Source: an uncultured Oscillospiraceae bacterium
GTDB lineage: Bacteria; Bacillota; Clostridia; Oscillospirales; Ruminococcaceae
NCBI GenBank assembly: GCA_910577565.1
Contig: CAJTNJ010000006.1
Span: forward strand, 30,644-94,643
Reading direction: 5' to 3'
DNA length: 64,000 nucleotides
The notes beneath the pieces are model-generated. The model had not been told where the DNA came from. It made no database searches and saw only the letters and a program-made list of their open reading frames with translations. The translations under genes and the position numbers were made by a program. The stretch's first letter is position 1. The number at the start of each line of letters is the position of its first letter. This document shows, one piece after another, positions 44,926 through 53,533 of the stretch.

Positions 44926-45732
44926 TCACTTTTCTTCTTTTTTAACACTAAAATTATTAAAATAATTCTCTATAATATTTCGTGTTATTTTTTCCGCTTC
45001 AGCGCCTGACACATTTTCTCCATCTAATAGTCTGACTGCAAAATATAAATATTCATTATCTTTTTCGTAAGCACCCACAAACCAACTGTTGTTACCTTCA
45101 CCGCTTGTACCCGTTTTCCCATATAAGGTTCCGCCATTTATAGTTCCTTTTTGCATAACAGTTTTTAGTATGTCTATATGATTTTTATCAATGGGAAACT
45201 TATATTCAAATAAATCGTAAATAAATTCTACTTGTTCCTTTGGTGATATTTTAAGTGATGAATCCAGCCAAAATGGTATTTCCTCAGTTGTATCGCAGTT
45301 TCCGTAAGAAAGCTCACTTGCAAACTTAGATAAATTTTCTTTCCCAACTTCATTAGCAACTTTTTCAAAATACCAAACCGCAGATAAATTAAAAGCTTCC
45401 TTTAACGTCAAATCTTTATTCCAATAATCAAAATAACGCTCTGTGCCATCCCATTTGATGAGTGTATTTTCATCTTTTAAAATTCCGTATTTAAGTCCTG
45501 CTAAAGTTAACACTATTTTAAATGTAGAGCAAGGGGATCTTCTTTCATTAATAATATTATTTCCATACGTATAATAACTTCCATTTTTATAAAAAACAGC
45601 TAAGCCTTCAGAATTGCCGAAAAACTCAGACAAGTCAATCTCTGTATCACCATAAGACTGCTCCCCGCAACCACAAAAAGTAAATATACTGATAATCATA
45701 AGCATTACTAAGCTAACTATCTTTTTAGGCAC
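44926..45732 (-). CDS. Class D beta-lactamase (OXA-like, CDD-like), lipoprotein form
   Basis: Hydrolyses beta-lactams with a Ser nucleophile. All class D motifs are present: STFK (CSTFKI), SAV (SAVWYF), YGN (SYGNCD) and KTG (YGKTGTSGEG); 268 residues, normal size. The N-terminus is a signal peptide with Cys near its end (IFTFCGCGEQ), suggesting a membrane-anchored lipoprotein as in Gram-positive class D enzymes such as those of Clostridioides difficile. GTG start at 45732 behind GAGGGGAG, inside the last codons of ant(6) (8-bp overlap), so coupled. The upstream extension to 45831 only reads through ant(6). Confidence 0.92.
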   Translation of the reverse strand: MPKKIVSLVMLMIISIFTFCGCGEQSYGDTEIDLSEFFGNSEGLAVFYKNGSYYTYGNNIINERRSPCSTFKIVLTLAGLKYGILKDENTLIKWDGTERYFDYWNKDLTLKEAFNLSAVWYFEKVANEVGKENLSKFASELSYGNCDTTEEIPFWLDSSLKISPKEQVEFIYDLFEYKFPIDKNHIDILKTVMQKGTINGGTLYGKTGTSGEGNNSWFVGAYEKDNEYLYFAVRLLDGENVSGAEAEKITRNIIENYFNNFSVKKEEK

Positions 45733-46582
45733 TGTTCTCCCCTCCAAATATGTAATCCATAATATCCTTGCATTGCAAGCTATCGTATTTAAATCCAAGT
45801 GCAATAGATACCTTGTTTGAAAATTTGTCAAATAAATTACACATCATTTTTAAAGAAGTCCAAATATTTTCAATATTAGCTGTGGGGTATGTTTTTAAAA
45901 CTTTATCATATACTTCCGATGGCAACAATTCTTTAAAATACTTATCATATTTACCTATAGACACATTAAACTCATTATTTATGCCTACAAACAATCTCAT
46001 CATTTTCATAAACTCGGGGTGTACATCTTGGTTAAATATTTCAATAGCATAAACAACCTGATTTCTCCATAATCCCTTTGCAATATAAATCGATAGCCAC
46101 CAAAACTCATTGCAGCACGCTAAAAATTCATTTTCACTTGGCCTTTTTATATGATAACTTTTATCACTTGGAGAAGAAATTTCAGAAAATATATTATTCT
46201 TATCTATTAAAACTACAGTTTGAGAATCCTCTTTACAAATTTTTTCGGCAAATTTAGGTACAGCAAACGTTAGATCAATTCGATTTCCATCCGTAAATTG
46301 CATAAGATAAGTATATTTTTCTTCATTTGGATATTCGGGGACAAATAAATTTGGATTATCCGGCTCTTGCATGATTAAAATTTCTCCGAAATAAGATATG
46401 AAATCTTCATTTTTAATAAATGGTTCTGTCCTGTCAACCACATAAACTATATCGAAGTCCATGAATTTATCTTTTTTCGTGTTAGGATTTGCCCTTGAAC
46501 CATTTAGTAAGACCGCTTTTATCGAATTATTCATCTTAGCAAAATCTAAAATTAAATTAAACATTTCTTCTTCGTTACGCAA
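45725..46582 (-). CDS. aadE: ANT(6)-type aminoglycoside 6-nucleotidyltransferase
   Basis: Adenylylates streptomycin at the 6-hydroxyl. 285 residues, family length. The nucleotidyltransferase core reads AVLLNGSRANPNTKKDKFMD with DFDIVYVV, then RIDLTFAVP; the C-terminal block (CNEFWWLSIYIAKGLWRNQV, YAIEIFNQDVHPEFMKMM) is diagnostic for AadE. TTG start at 46582 behind AAGGAG. Lies between the PHP phosphatase and the beta-lactamase. Confidence 0.92.
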   Translation of the reverse strand: MRNEEEMFNLILDFAKMNNSIKAVLLNGSRANPNTKKDKFMDFDIVYVVDRTEPFIKNEDFISYFGEILIMQEPDNPNLFVPEYPNEEKYTYLMQFTDGNRIDLTFAVPKFAEKICKEDSQTVVLIDKNNIFSEISSPSDKSYHIKRPSENEFLACCNEFWWLSIYIAKGLWRNQVVYAIEIFNQDVHPEFMKMMRLFVGINNEFNVSIGKYDKYFKELLPSEVYDKVLKTYPTANIENIWTSLKMMCNLFDKFSNKVSIALGFKYDSLQCKDIMDYIFGGENSA

Positions 46583-46595
46583 TTTTATCTACTCC

Positions 46596-47411
46596 TTATA
46601 AACTGTAAAATTTCGAATTTTGATTTTCAAAAACAGTGTAATAATTAAACCCTATGCTTTTTAAAATCTCTGGGATATCTTCAAATTTATATCCTATATG
46701 TTCAGGCAAATGTGCATCACTGCCTATTGTAATTATTTCTCCACCTAAATCTTTATACATTTTTAAAATATCTTTATGCGGATGAGGATATCCTAAATTT
46801 TTTCGTAATCCGGCAGTGTTCACTTCTATGCCTTTACCGTTTTTAATTATAATTTTTAAAATTTCCTCAAACAAATCCTTATAATCATTAAAATTAAAAT
46901 ACTTACTTTTATTGGGGCCATATCTAACCACAAAATCTAAGTGTCCGTAAACGTTATAATTATCGAAAGTCTTTACATTTTCTAAAATAGATTCAAAGTA
47001 TTCTTTATAGGCTTGCTTTTCGCTTTTGCCTTTAAAAAATTCATCAAAATTAAAACCTATATCAACACCATTTACTGCGTGCGAAGAACCTATTATAAAG
47101 TCAAAGTTGTAACTATTAACGTAATTACCTATTCTTTCTTTTAGATATGGCCTTAATCCTATTTCTACGCCACATAAAACATTTATTTGTTTTTTATACT
47201 TTTCTTTCAGAAATTCAATTTTACGAACATACTGTTCTGTATTCAGTATATATTCTGCCTCTTCTTCCGCAGACGGATAATCCATATCGCAATGGTCAGT
47301 GATAGAAATGAACTTTAATCCTAATACTATAGCTGTCTCTATTTGTCGTTCTGTTTTTACAGAGCAATCATTTGAAAATTCAGTATGTACATGACAATCA
47401 GACTTTATCAT
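46596..47411 (-). CDS. PHP-family phosphatase (HisJ-like)
   Basis: 271 residues. N-terminal metal motif CHVHTEFSNDC, ITDHCDMDYP, then GVEIGLRPYLKE, IGSSHAVNG and late IGSDAHLPEHIG: the full metal-binding set of PHP/histidinol-phosphatase enzymes. No his genes are nearby, so histidine synthesis is doubtful; it may act on another phosphoester within the cargo. ATG with weak AGTGAGG site. Confidence 0.85.
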   Translation of the reverse strand: MIKSDCHVHTEFSNDCSVKTERQIETAIVLGLKFISITDHCDMDYPSAEEEAEYILNTEQYVRKIEFLKEKYKKQINVLCGVEIGLRPYLKERIGNYVNSYNFDFIIGSSHAVNGVDIGFNFDEFFKGKSEKQAYKEYFESILENVKTFDNYNVYGHLDFVVRYGPNKSKYFNFNDYKDLFEEILKIIIKNGKGIEVNTAGLRKNLGYPHPHKDILKMYKDLGGEIITIGSDAHLPEHIGYKFEDIPEILKSIGFNYYTVFENQNSKFYSL

Positions 47412-47433
47412 TACTTTTCCTCACTTTATAAAA

Positions 47434-48264
47434 TTATTTTACTTTGCTCTCTATAAATTCTTTGCTGATTTTCACAATCTCATCAACCTGATTATGATGT
47501 AAGTAATGCTCTCCTTCTAAAATCTTGATATTTTGAATATCAAGATTTGTAATCATATTAGTGTTAATTGTAGCCCAAGAGGTTTGCATAGTGCCGGATT
47601 TTATCATCTCATCTACATTTTCTATTTGTTCGGTAGCTAAAAAGCCAAGCACAGGTAAACAGGGCGGATATTTCATATCCTTTAATTCTTTAGAATTATC
47701 ATAAAATTTGTTCCACTGGTTTATCATAGAAATATTTAAATCACTTGATTCTTGGCTCATCTTAGCTTTTTCAAATGTTTCTTCAGTCCACCGTTCAAGC
47801 TGCTTTTGAGGCAAGGACATATCTATTCCAATTATACCTAAAATTTCAGATGGATAATTATTTGCATAATACAAGCTATAAAGCCCCGACATTGAGTGAG
47901 GCATCAATATGTATGGAGGTTTAATATTTAATCCATCTAAAGTAGTACGAATTTCTTGGACTATTGCTTGGTTTGAACGCTCATCTACTGTTATATCACT
48001 TTCTCCATATCCAAAATATTCTAAAATTACTACTTTATAATCTAAAGACAACTTATCGGCTAAGGGCATAAAATCGTCTACTGGAGACTCTGTTCCCCAA
48101 CCGCTGAGCATAACTATTGTTGTATCTCCTGAACCTTTTACGTACGCTCCCATTGATTTTTCATTAACCATACCAAATTGTATCCCATCAACTGCAAACA
48201 CATAATTACTTACAGATAATACAAAAGCTAATATTAATGTTAAAGTTAAAAATATTTTTCTCAT
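47434..48264 (-). CDS. Secreted alpha/beta hydrolase
   Basis: 276 residues with a signal peptide (LTLTLILAFVLSVSNYVFA) and an alpha/beta-hydrolase fold: oxyanion region MLSGWGTESPV, nucleophile motif MPHSMSGLYSLYY (Ser in S-M-S-G, a variant of G-x-S-x-G) and late His in EGEHYLHHNQ. Substrate unknown; an extracellular esterase or lactonase that inactivates a compound would suit the resistance context, but that is inference. Confidence 0.82.
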   Translation of the reverse strand: MRKIFLTLTLILAFVLSVSNYVFAVDGIQFGMVNEKSMGAYVKGSGDTTIVMLSGWGTESPVDDFMPLADKLSLDYKVVILEYFGYGESDITVDERSNQAIVQEIRTTLDGLNIKPPYILMPHSMSGLYSLYYANNYPSEILGIIGIDMSLPQKQLERWTEETFEKAKMSQESSDLNISMINQWNKFYDNSKELKDMKYPPCLPVLGFLATEQIENVDEMIKSGTMQTSWATINTNMITNLDIQNIKILEGEHYLHHNQVDEIVKISKEFIESKVK

Positions 48265-48309
48265 CTTGTATCCTTTCCAACATTTATATTTTAATTTATT
48301 AAATGATTT

Positions 48310-48807
48310 TTAATTTAAAAATCTAATTACATCTTTCAAAGAACTTATATTATTGTCACAATCAAGGTTTATGCCATAAAACTTAATTTTAAACGCTTTA
48401 GCAAGTTCTTTGTCGCAGTCAGAATCTCCGACATAAAAAGAACTGCTTAAATTTATATCCGGATATTTATGTATAGCTTGATTAATAAGCCCCGGTTTTG
48501 GTTTTATACAATCACAATTTTGTATTCTTGAATGAGGGCAATAGAAGACATCCAACACATTTATTCCATTTTGCTTTAAAGTTTTCAAAAATAAATCGTT
48601 AAACTTTTGATAATCTTCTAAAGTAATTATTCCCTCTCCAATTAAATACTGGTTTGTTATAATGATTATCTCAAAACCTCTGTCTTTAATATGTTGCAGG
48701 GTTTCTATCGAACCATCTAAAAACTCAGGAGACTTAATATCTTTCCACATATTATCAGGGTAATCTTTTATTATCGTTCCATCTCTATCTAAAAATGCTA
48801 TTTTCAC
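48310..48807 (-). CDS. HAD-IIIA phosphatase (GmhB/HisB-N-like)
   Basis: 165 residues. HAD motif I FLDRDGTIIKDYP, motif II IIITNQ, zinc loop CPHSRIQNCDCIKPKPGL, motif III/IV FYVGDSDCDKELA. The zinc-loop form hydrolyses bisphosphorylated sugars such as heptose-1,7-bisphosphate. Starts 12 bp after a GNAT gene. A decayed second copy of its N-terminus lies at 49262-49369. Confidence 0.85.
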   Translation of the reverse strand: MKIAFLDRDGTIIKDYPDNMWKDIKSPEFLDGSIETLQHIKDRGFEIIIITNQYLIGEGIITLEDYQKFNDLFLKTLKQNGINVLDVFYCPHSRIQNCDCIKPKPGLINQAIHKYPDINLSSSFYVGDSDCDKELAKAFKIKFYGINLDCDNNISSLKDVIRFLN

Positions 48808-48819
48808 AGATTTTTTCTC

Positions 48820-49236
48820 CTATTTTTCAATTATTCTTATCATTCCATATCCAGTAAAATCAAACGGTATTTTTCTAAATCCACATTTCTCATAAAATGC
48901 CTCTTTCCCTTGCATTGAAATTAAATTAATACTTGCTTTTTGACCTAATTTTGTTTTATTATAAACATCTTTTACAATCTCTTCAATGAGCATTTTACCT
49001 ATTCCATTTCCTTGATGTTCTTTATCTACAATAACATCAACAATCAAGTAATATAAACCATCTCCAATAGCTCTTGCCATACCAACAATTTTATTATTTA
49101 CAATTATTTTCTTTACAATAGCACTGTTTTTTATTGCTTCGCTTACTAAGTTCTCCTCTTTTGAATCCCAACCAACTGAATTCCTTAATTTGTTGTATTC
49201 TTTCGTTACAATACTGTTTTCTATCTTATATTCCAT
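48820..49236 (-). CDS. GNAT family acetyltransferase
   Basis: 138 residues with VDKEHQGNGIGKMLIEEIV (acetyl-CoA loop) and GKEAFYEKCGFRKIPFDFT at the C-terminus. Substrate unknown. Sandwiched between the intact HAD gene and its decayed partial copy. Confidence 0.85.
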   Translation of the reverse strand: MEYKIENSIVTKEYNKLRNSVGWDSKEENLVSEAIKNSAIVKKIIVNNKIVGMARAIGDGLYYLIVDVIVDKEHQGNGIGKMLIEEIVKDVYNKTKLGQKASINLISMQGKEAFYEKCGFRKIPFDFTGYGMIRIIEK

Positions 49237-49261
49237 ATATGTTTATCCTTTCATTCTTACA

Positions 49262-49369
49262 TATTAGTATCGAACTGTCTAAAAACTTAGGAAATATAAT
49301 ATTTTTTCATACTATATCAGGATAATCTTTAATTATAGTTCCATCTCTATCTAAAAATGCCGTTTTCAT
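49262..49369 (-). pseudogene. Decayed duplicate of the HAD phosphatase N-terminus
   Basis: From ATG 49369 (behind AGAGGTACT) reads MKTAFLDRDGTIIKDYPDIV, then TGA where the intact copy has Trp, KNIIFPKFLDSSI. It closely matches the first ~35 residues of the gene at 48310-48807 and then stops. Evidence of a local duplication of the GNAT-HAD unit followed by deletion. Confidence 0.75.
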
Positions 49370-49408
49370 TCTGAGTACCTCTTAATAAGCATTATATTTT
49401 TATACAAT

Positions 49409-51148
49409 TTACAACTTTTGAAACTGCAAATTATATAAATCGGCATAAATGCCACTTTTATTCAAAAGTTCTTCGTGCGTACCTTCTTCTGCTATGCCAA
49501 ATTTATTCAAAACTAAAATCCTTTTTGCATTTTTTATGGTTGAAAGCCTATGAGCAATAACTATGGTAGTACGATTTTTTGCTAAATTCTCCATTGACAT
49601 TTGAATAAATCTTTCACTTTCGTTGTCAAGGCTTGATGTAGCTTCATCAAAAATCAAAATGGGAGGGTTTTTCAAAAACGCCCTTGCAATTGCAATTCTT
49701 TGTTTTTGACCGCCGGAAAGCTTTACACCTCTTTCTCCGATAGGAGTATCGTAACCTTTTTCAAGTTCCATAATAAAATCGTGAGCGTAGGCATTTTTGG
49801 CAGCATTTATAATTTCTTCTTTAGACGCATCAAAATTACCGTAGCGTATGTTCTCCATAACCGTACCTGAAAACAAAAATGTATCTTGTTGTACGAAGCC
49901 AATATTTTTTCGTAAGTCTTTCAGTTTTATGTTTTTTATAGGAATGTTGTCAATCAGAATTTCTCCACTTGTAACGTCATAAAATCTCGGTATTAGATTA
50001 CAAAGCGTAGACTTTCCTGTTCCGGATGCTCCTACCAAAGCTACATATTCGCCGTCTTGTATCTCGAAACTTAAATTTTTGAATATTTCTTTTCCAGCTT
50101 TATAATTAAACGAAACGTTCTTAAATTTGATATTTCCCTGAATGGTTTTTAGCTCCATAGCATTTGGAGAATCAACTATTTCAGGCTCTATTGATAACAC
50201 TTTAACGATTCTTTTAAATCCGACAGCACCCTCATTAAATCCTTCTATATAGAGATAAAACATTGAACATTGGGCCAATGAGAATATCTGCATACAACAT
50301 AAATACAACTAAATCGCTTATATCAAATTTTCCGCCTAAAATGAAGAACATGGCAATTATCGTAACTATCGGAATTAAACCTATTATAATTGGGTCAATT
50401 GAAGATTCAACCGTACCTAAAAGCTTATGTGTTGCTTTTTTGGTTTTTAGGTATGTATTTATATTATCATTATATTTTAAAATTTCTTTGTCTTCGTTTG
50501 CGAAAGACTGAATTGTTTTTATACCTGATAGACTCTCTTCCAAATTAGATGTAAGCTCGGAATAAATTCCCCTTGCTTTCCCCATATTTTTTTGAATTTT
50601 AGGAATGAAATAAGACGCAATAGAAAAAGTCAATATTAAAATTCCGAAAGTTATTGTTCCAAAAGTGGGACTCGTTAGAAATAAGATAATTCCTGTACCT
50701 ATTAGCCTTATTGTAAAATCGAGAAGTGTTTCAGGGATTTGTTTTATAAGCACAGTAAGGTTGTAAGCATCTGTAGTAATGTGTGACATAAGAGAACCAA
50801 CTTTTCGCTCATCAAAAAAACTAAAGCTTTGCTTTTGAAAGTGTTTAAAAATTTCAGTTTTTATATCCGCTTCAACTTTAGCGGCAAGCATATTTCCTTG
50901 ATATTTAGTATACCTTAAGCATAAAGATACAATAATAAATAATCCCCTAACACCGCCTGTGATTAAGAGGAGAAGGCGGTATGCTTCGTCTTTTTCAAGG
51001 TTTACGATGTTTGTTGTTATATATCTGATTAAAAGGGGATAGAGGTTACAGCAATGCTATAAATTATTGAAAACAACAAGTCTAAAAATAATTCTTTTTT
51101 ATATGGTTTGTAATACGATAATAGTTTTTTCCACTTTTTAATTTTCAT
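49409..51148 (-). pseudogene. ABC exporter (membrane-NBD fusion) broken by two frameshifts
   Basis: From ATG 51148 (behind AAGGAGGT): MKIKKWKKLLSYYKPYKKEL, then a first frame change near 51,060, followed by YPLLIRYITTNIVNLEKDEA and the transmembrane part (VEADIKTEIFKHFQKQSFSF). A second change near 50,245 (after NVLSLYRR) leads to the NBD: Walker A GASGTGKSTLC, Q-loop GFVQQDTFLF, signature LSGGQKQRIAIARAFL, Walker B ILIFDEATSSLD. Overall a lipid/multidrug exporter of about 575 residues. Non-functional as written unless the shifts are assembly errors. Confidence 0.82.
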
Positions 51149-51160
51149 AAATTTACCTCC

Positions 51161-52648
51161 TTAAATTTTTAAAATTTTTGTAGCGATCTTTTCGCTGAAA
51201 GTTTTATCGTGTTCAACAAATAAGATAGTAGGTTTGAATTTTAGAATTAAATCTTCAATTTGTATGCGAGATAGAATATCAATAAAGTTAAGCGGTTCGT
51301 CCCATAAATACAAGTGTGCCTGCTCACAAAGACTTTTAGCAATCAAGACTTTCTTTTTTTGTCCTCCACTAAAGTCAGAAATATATTTTTCGAACTGAGT
51401 GCGTGAAAAATCAAGCTTCCTTAAAATGGTTTTAAATAAGCTTTCATCAATATTCTCTGATTTTGCAAAATCGCTAAGATTACCAGTTAAATGTGATGTA
51501 TCTTGTGAAACGTAAGATATTTTCAAATTGCTTACTTTCTCAAAATTACCTGTTGATTTTATTTTATCATTTCCGTTTATAAATTTCAAAATTGTGGATT
51601 TACCGCATCCATTTTTACCATAAAGAGCGATTCTGTCGTCTTGGTTTACCTCAAAACTAATATTACTGCAAATTTCTTTACTGCCATAAAATAAGGAAAT
51701 ACCTTTTAAACTTAGGAGCCTAGTTGACGTATGTTTTAAAAAATGAATTTTAAGTTCGCTGGCACTTTCGATGTTTTTAAGAAGATTAGATTTTTCCTCG
51801 ATTGCAGATTGTTTCATCGCTTCCGCATTTTTAGAGCGTTTCATCATTTTTGCAGCTTTGTGCCCAATGTATCCTCTGTCGGGGCGAAGTCCTGAATTAC
51901 GAGTACCATGCTTTGATTTTTCTACTTTGTTAGACCACCCAGCACTTTGTTTTGCTGAACAGTCAAGCCTTTCGATATCTTTTTTTAACTTTTCATTCTT
52001 AGCCATTTCAAAGTTATCTTGTCTTTGCTTATTTTCGTACCAAGATAAAAAGTTACCTTTTTGAATTTCTATATTTGTCTTGTTTATAGACAAAATGTGG
52101 TCGATACAGTTGTCTAAAAAGTTTCTGTCGTGCGAAACAAGGATAAACCCTTTCTTGCTTTTAAAATAATTACTTACTATTTCTCTGCCTTTTATATCCA
52201 AATGGTTTGTGGGTTCGTCAATCAGCAAAAAAGAATTTTCTTTTAAAAACAAGCTTACCAATAAAATTTTAGCCTGTTCACCGCCACTAAGCGAATTAAA
52301 AGGTCTATAAAGTACTTCTTCATCAATATCGAGAAAAGATAATTCTTTCTGAATTTTCCAATAATCGTAATCTTCAAGATGAGCTTTTTCTTTGATTGTA
52401 TCTATTGCAAAGTGCGTTCTATCGTTTACTTCAAATGGGAAATATTCAAAATCTATATTGCTAGAAATTGTTCCTCTATATTCATATTTTCCCATTAAAA
52501 GTTTCAAAAATGTAGTTTTACCCCGCCCGTTTCTGCCTGCAAAGCCAAGCTTCCAATCTGTATCTATTTGAAAAGATACATTTTCAAAAACGTTGTCATA
52601 GCTACCATCATATCCAAAAGTTAAATTTTGAATGCTTATCATTGACAT
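51161..52648 (-). CDS. lsa: Lsa-type ABC-F ribosomal protection protein
   Basis: Soluble twin-ATPase that dislodges lincosamides, streptogramin A and pleuromutilins from the ribosome. 495 residues (Lsa proteins are close to 500). NBD1: GFAGRNGRGKTTFLKL, LSGGEQAKILLVSLFL, LLIDEPTNHLDIKG. Linker: charged with KVEKSKHGTRNSGLRPDRGY. NBD2: ALYGKNGCGKSTILKF, FSGGQKKKVLIAKSL, LYLWDEPLNFID. No membrane domain. Start is ATG 52648 behind AAAGGTGTG; the longer frame to 52687 runs into the attenuator. Preceded by a leader peptide and terminator, so drug-inducible expression is likely. Confidence 0.93.
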   Translation of the reverse strand: MSMISIQNLTFGYDGSYDNVFENVSFQIDTDWKLGFAGRNGRGKTTFLKLLMGKYEYRGTISSNIDFEYFPFEVNDRTHFAIDTIKEKAHLEDYDYWKIQKELSFLDIDEEVLYRPFNSLSGGEQAKILLVSLFLKENSFLLIDEPTNHLDIKGREIVSNYFKSKKGFILVSHDRNFLDNCIDHILSINKTNIEIQKGNFLSWYENKQRQDNFEMAKNEKLKKDIERLDCSAKQSAGWSNKVEKSKHGTRNSGLRPDRGYIGHKAAKMMKRSKNAEAMKQSAIEEKSNLLKNIESASELKIHFLKHTSTRLLSLKGISLFYGSKEICSNISFEVNQDDRIALYGKNGCGKSTILKFINGNDKIKSTGNFEKVSNLKISYVSQDTSHLTGNLSDFAKSENIDESLFKTILRKLDFSRTQFEKYISDFSGGQKKKVLIAKSLCEQAHLYLWDEPLNFIDILSRIQIEDLILKFKPTILFVEHDKTFSEKIATKILKI

Positions 52649-52668
52649 ATAAATCACACCTTTTTGTA

Positions 52669-52710
52669 AAAAAATTATAGGTCGCAAGAAAGTAATTCTT
52701 ACAACCTATA
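52669..52710 (-). terminator. Attenuator terminator upstream of lsa
   Basis: On the minus-strand RNA a 15-bp stem (52710-52696 with 52690-52676, including two G-U pairs) has a short UUACU loop and is followed by AUUUUUUUAC. It lies between the leader peptide and lsa, so transcription should stop here unless the stem is prevented. Confidence 0.85.
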
Positions 52711-52825
52711 AAATTACATAAAGATGACGTCTATATGTATAAGGAGGATAAGAAACACAACTTTCTTGCAAAAAGGTATAAAAACTCAGTAATACAAATA
52801 GCATCTTAATTTTTACACCTATAAA

Positions 52826-52846
52826 CTAGCAAGAAAAATTGCGCAT
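52826..52846 (-). CDS. Leader peptide MRNFSC controlling lsa
   Basis: Six-residue reading frame (ATG at 52846, stop TAG) with a strong site GGGAGG 5-6 nt upstream. Its codons for FSC include UUUUUCUUGC, which can pair with GCAAGAAAG at 52769-52761, and that in turn can pair with CUUUCUUGC in the terminator arm (52692-52684). Antibiotic-stalled ribosomes on the leader would free the middle segment and open the terminator, as described for other ABC-F and erm genes. Confidence 0.72.
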   Translation of the reverse strand: MRNFSC

Positions 52847-52875
52847 CTTTCCACCTCCCAATAAAATTCAAACAC

Positions 52876-52904
52876 ATTATATCACAAATAACTATGAAAA
52901 ACAA
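52876..52904 (-). promoter_or_regulatory. Promoter of lsa and probably the whole cargo run
   Basis: Minus strand: TTGTTT (52904-52899), 17-bp spacer, TATAAT (52881-52876) with TGA before it (extended -10). Start is predicted near 52,869, about 22 nt ahead of the leader ATG. Downstream minus-strand gaps are short, so it may drive much of 44-52.6 kb. Confidence 0.8.
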
Positions 52905-53001
52905 GTTGCAGTTTTTATTCCGCGTAGTCTAATCTTTCTATTTATTGTCTAAAAATATCATGCGCCATATGACAAATTTTCCCAACTATAAATAATAAAA
53001 T

Positions 53002-53164
53002 TGAGAGTTCTTACCTAGAGATTGATAAAGATAAATTTCAGCTAAACTTATTTATGTTTGTACCAACAAGTTCAAAAAATTAGTTTTTTTATACCTTCAT
53101 CAGTAAATTTTGAGTGAATATTTTTATAATTTTGAGCTGATCTATCTTTTAGTGAGAACTCTCA
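53002..53164. repeat. 163-bp non-coding element with inverted ends
   Basis: TGAGAGTTCTTAC (53002-53014) is the inverse of GTGAGAACTCTCA (53152-53164) with one mismatch; the interior is AT-rich without a gene. MITE-like. It lies in the 600-bp gap between the lsa promoter and the sigma-like gene. Confidence 0.4.
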
Positions 53165-53300
53165 TAAAATTTAATTAAAGGTCATAGCTTATATTTTCAA
53201 AAGCCTTGACCGATTTTTAATACATAAGAAAGTGCGTAGCCTATTTTAGATTTAGGTGCAGCACCTCAAAGGGAGATTTGTAATAATGAGTTATTGATTA

Positions 53301-53360
53301 TGTTCTGCAATATATAAAAGTACATACATATAGGTTAATTCTGTAATTTAATGCAGAACA
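53301..53360. repeat. Perfect 9-bp inverted repeat
   Basis: TGTTCTGCA (53301-53309) and TGCAGAACA (53352-53360) with 42 bp between. Could be a protein-binding pair or a long-loop stem. No gene in this stretch. Confidence 0.35.
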
Positions 53361-53384
53361 ATGTCAATAGCACCTATTTTTAAA

Positions 53385-53425
53385 AGCGGAGTTTGCACAA
53401 ACGTGTATAACTCTGCTCTTTTTTT
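53385..53425 (+). terminator. Terminator ahead of the recombinase module
   Basis: AGCGGAGTT (53385-53393) pairs with AACTCTGCT (53409-53417), one G-U, followed by C and seven T. Insulates or attenuates the sigma-like and recombinase genes. Confidence 0.72.
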
Positions 53426-53446
53426 AGGCTAAATGAGGACAAGCCT

Positions 53447-53488
53447 ATGAATAAACGGTGGTTTCTCTATTACATACGCTATCCGTAG
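53447..53488 (+). CDS. Possible 13-residue leader peptide MNKRWFLYYIRYP
   Basis: Short frame between the terminator and the sigma-like gene, with ATGAGGAC 5-10 nt upstream and rich in aromatic residues. Only size, site and position support it; it could control expression of the module or be chance. Confidence 0.35.
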   Translation: MNKRWFLYYIRYP

Positions 53489-53533
53489 CCATTCCCAATT
53501 GTTTGAAAAAAATCAAATAATTTGGGGGTTAAA

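Noticed and set aside
45733-45831. N-terminal extension of the beta-lactamase
   Set aside because: It only reads the other frame of ant(6); the signal peptide begins at the GTG at 45732.
53301-53425. CRISPR-like repeats
   Set aside because: Only single inverted pairs and a terminator are present; no regularly spaced direct repeats here or elsewhere in the window.
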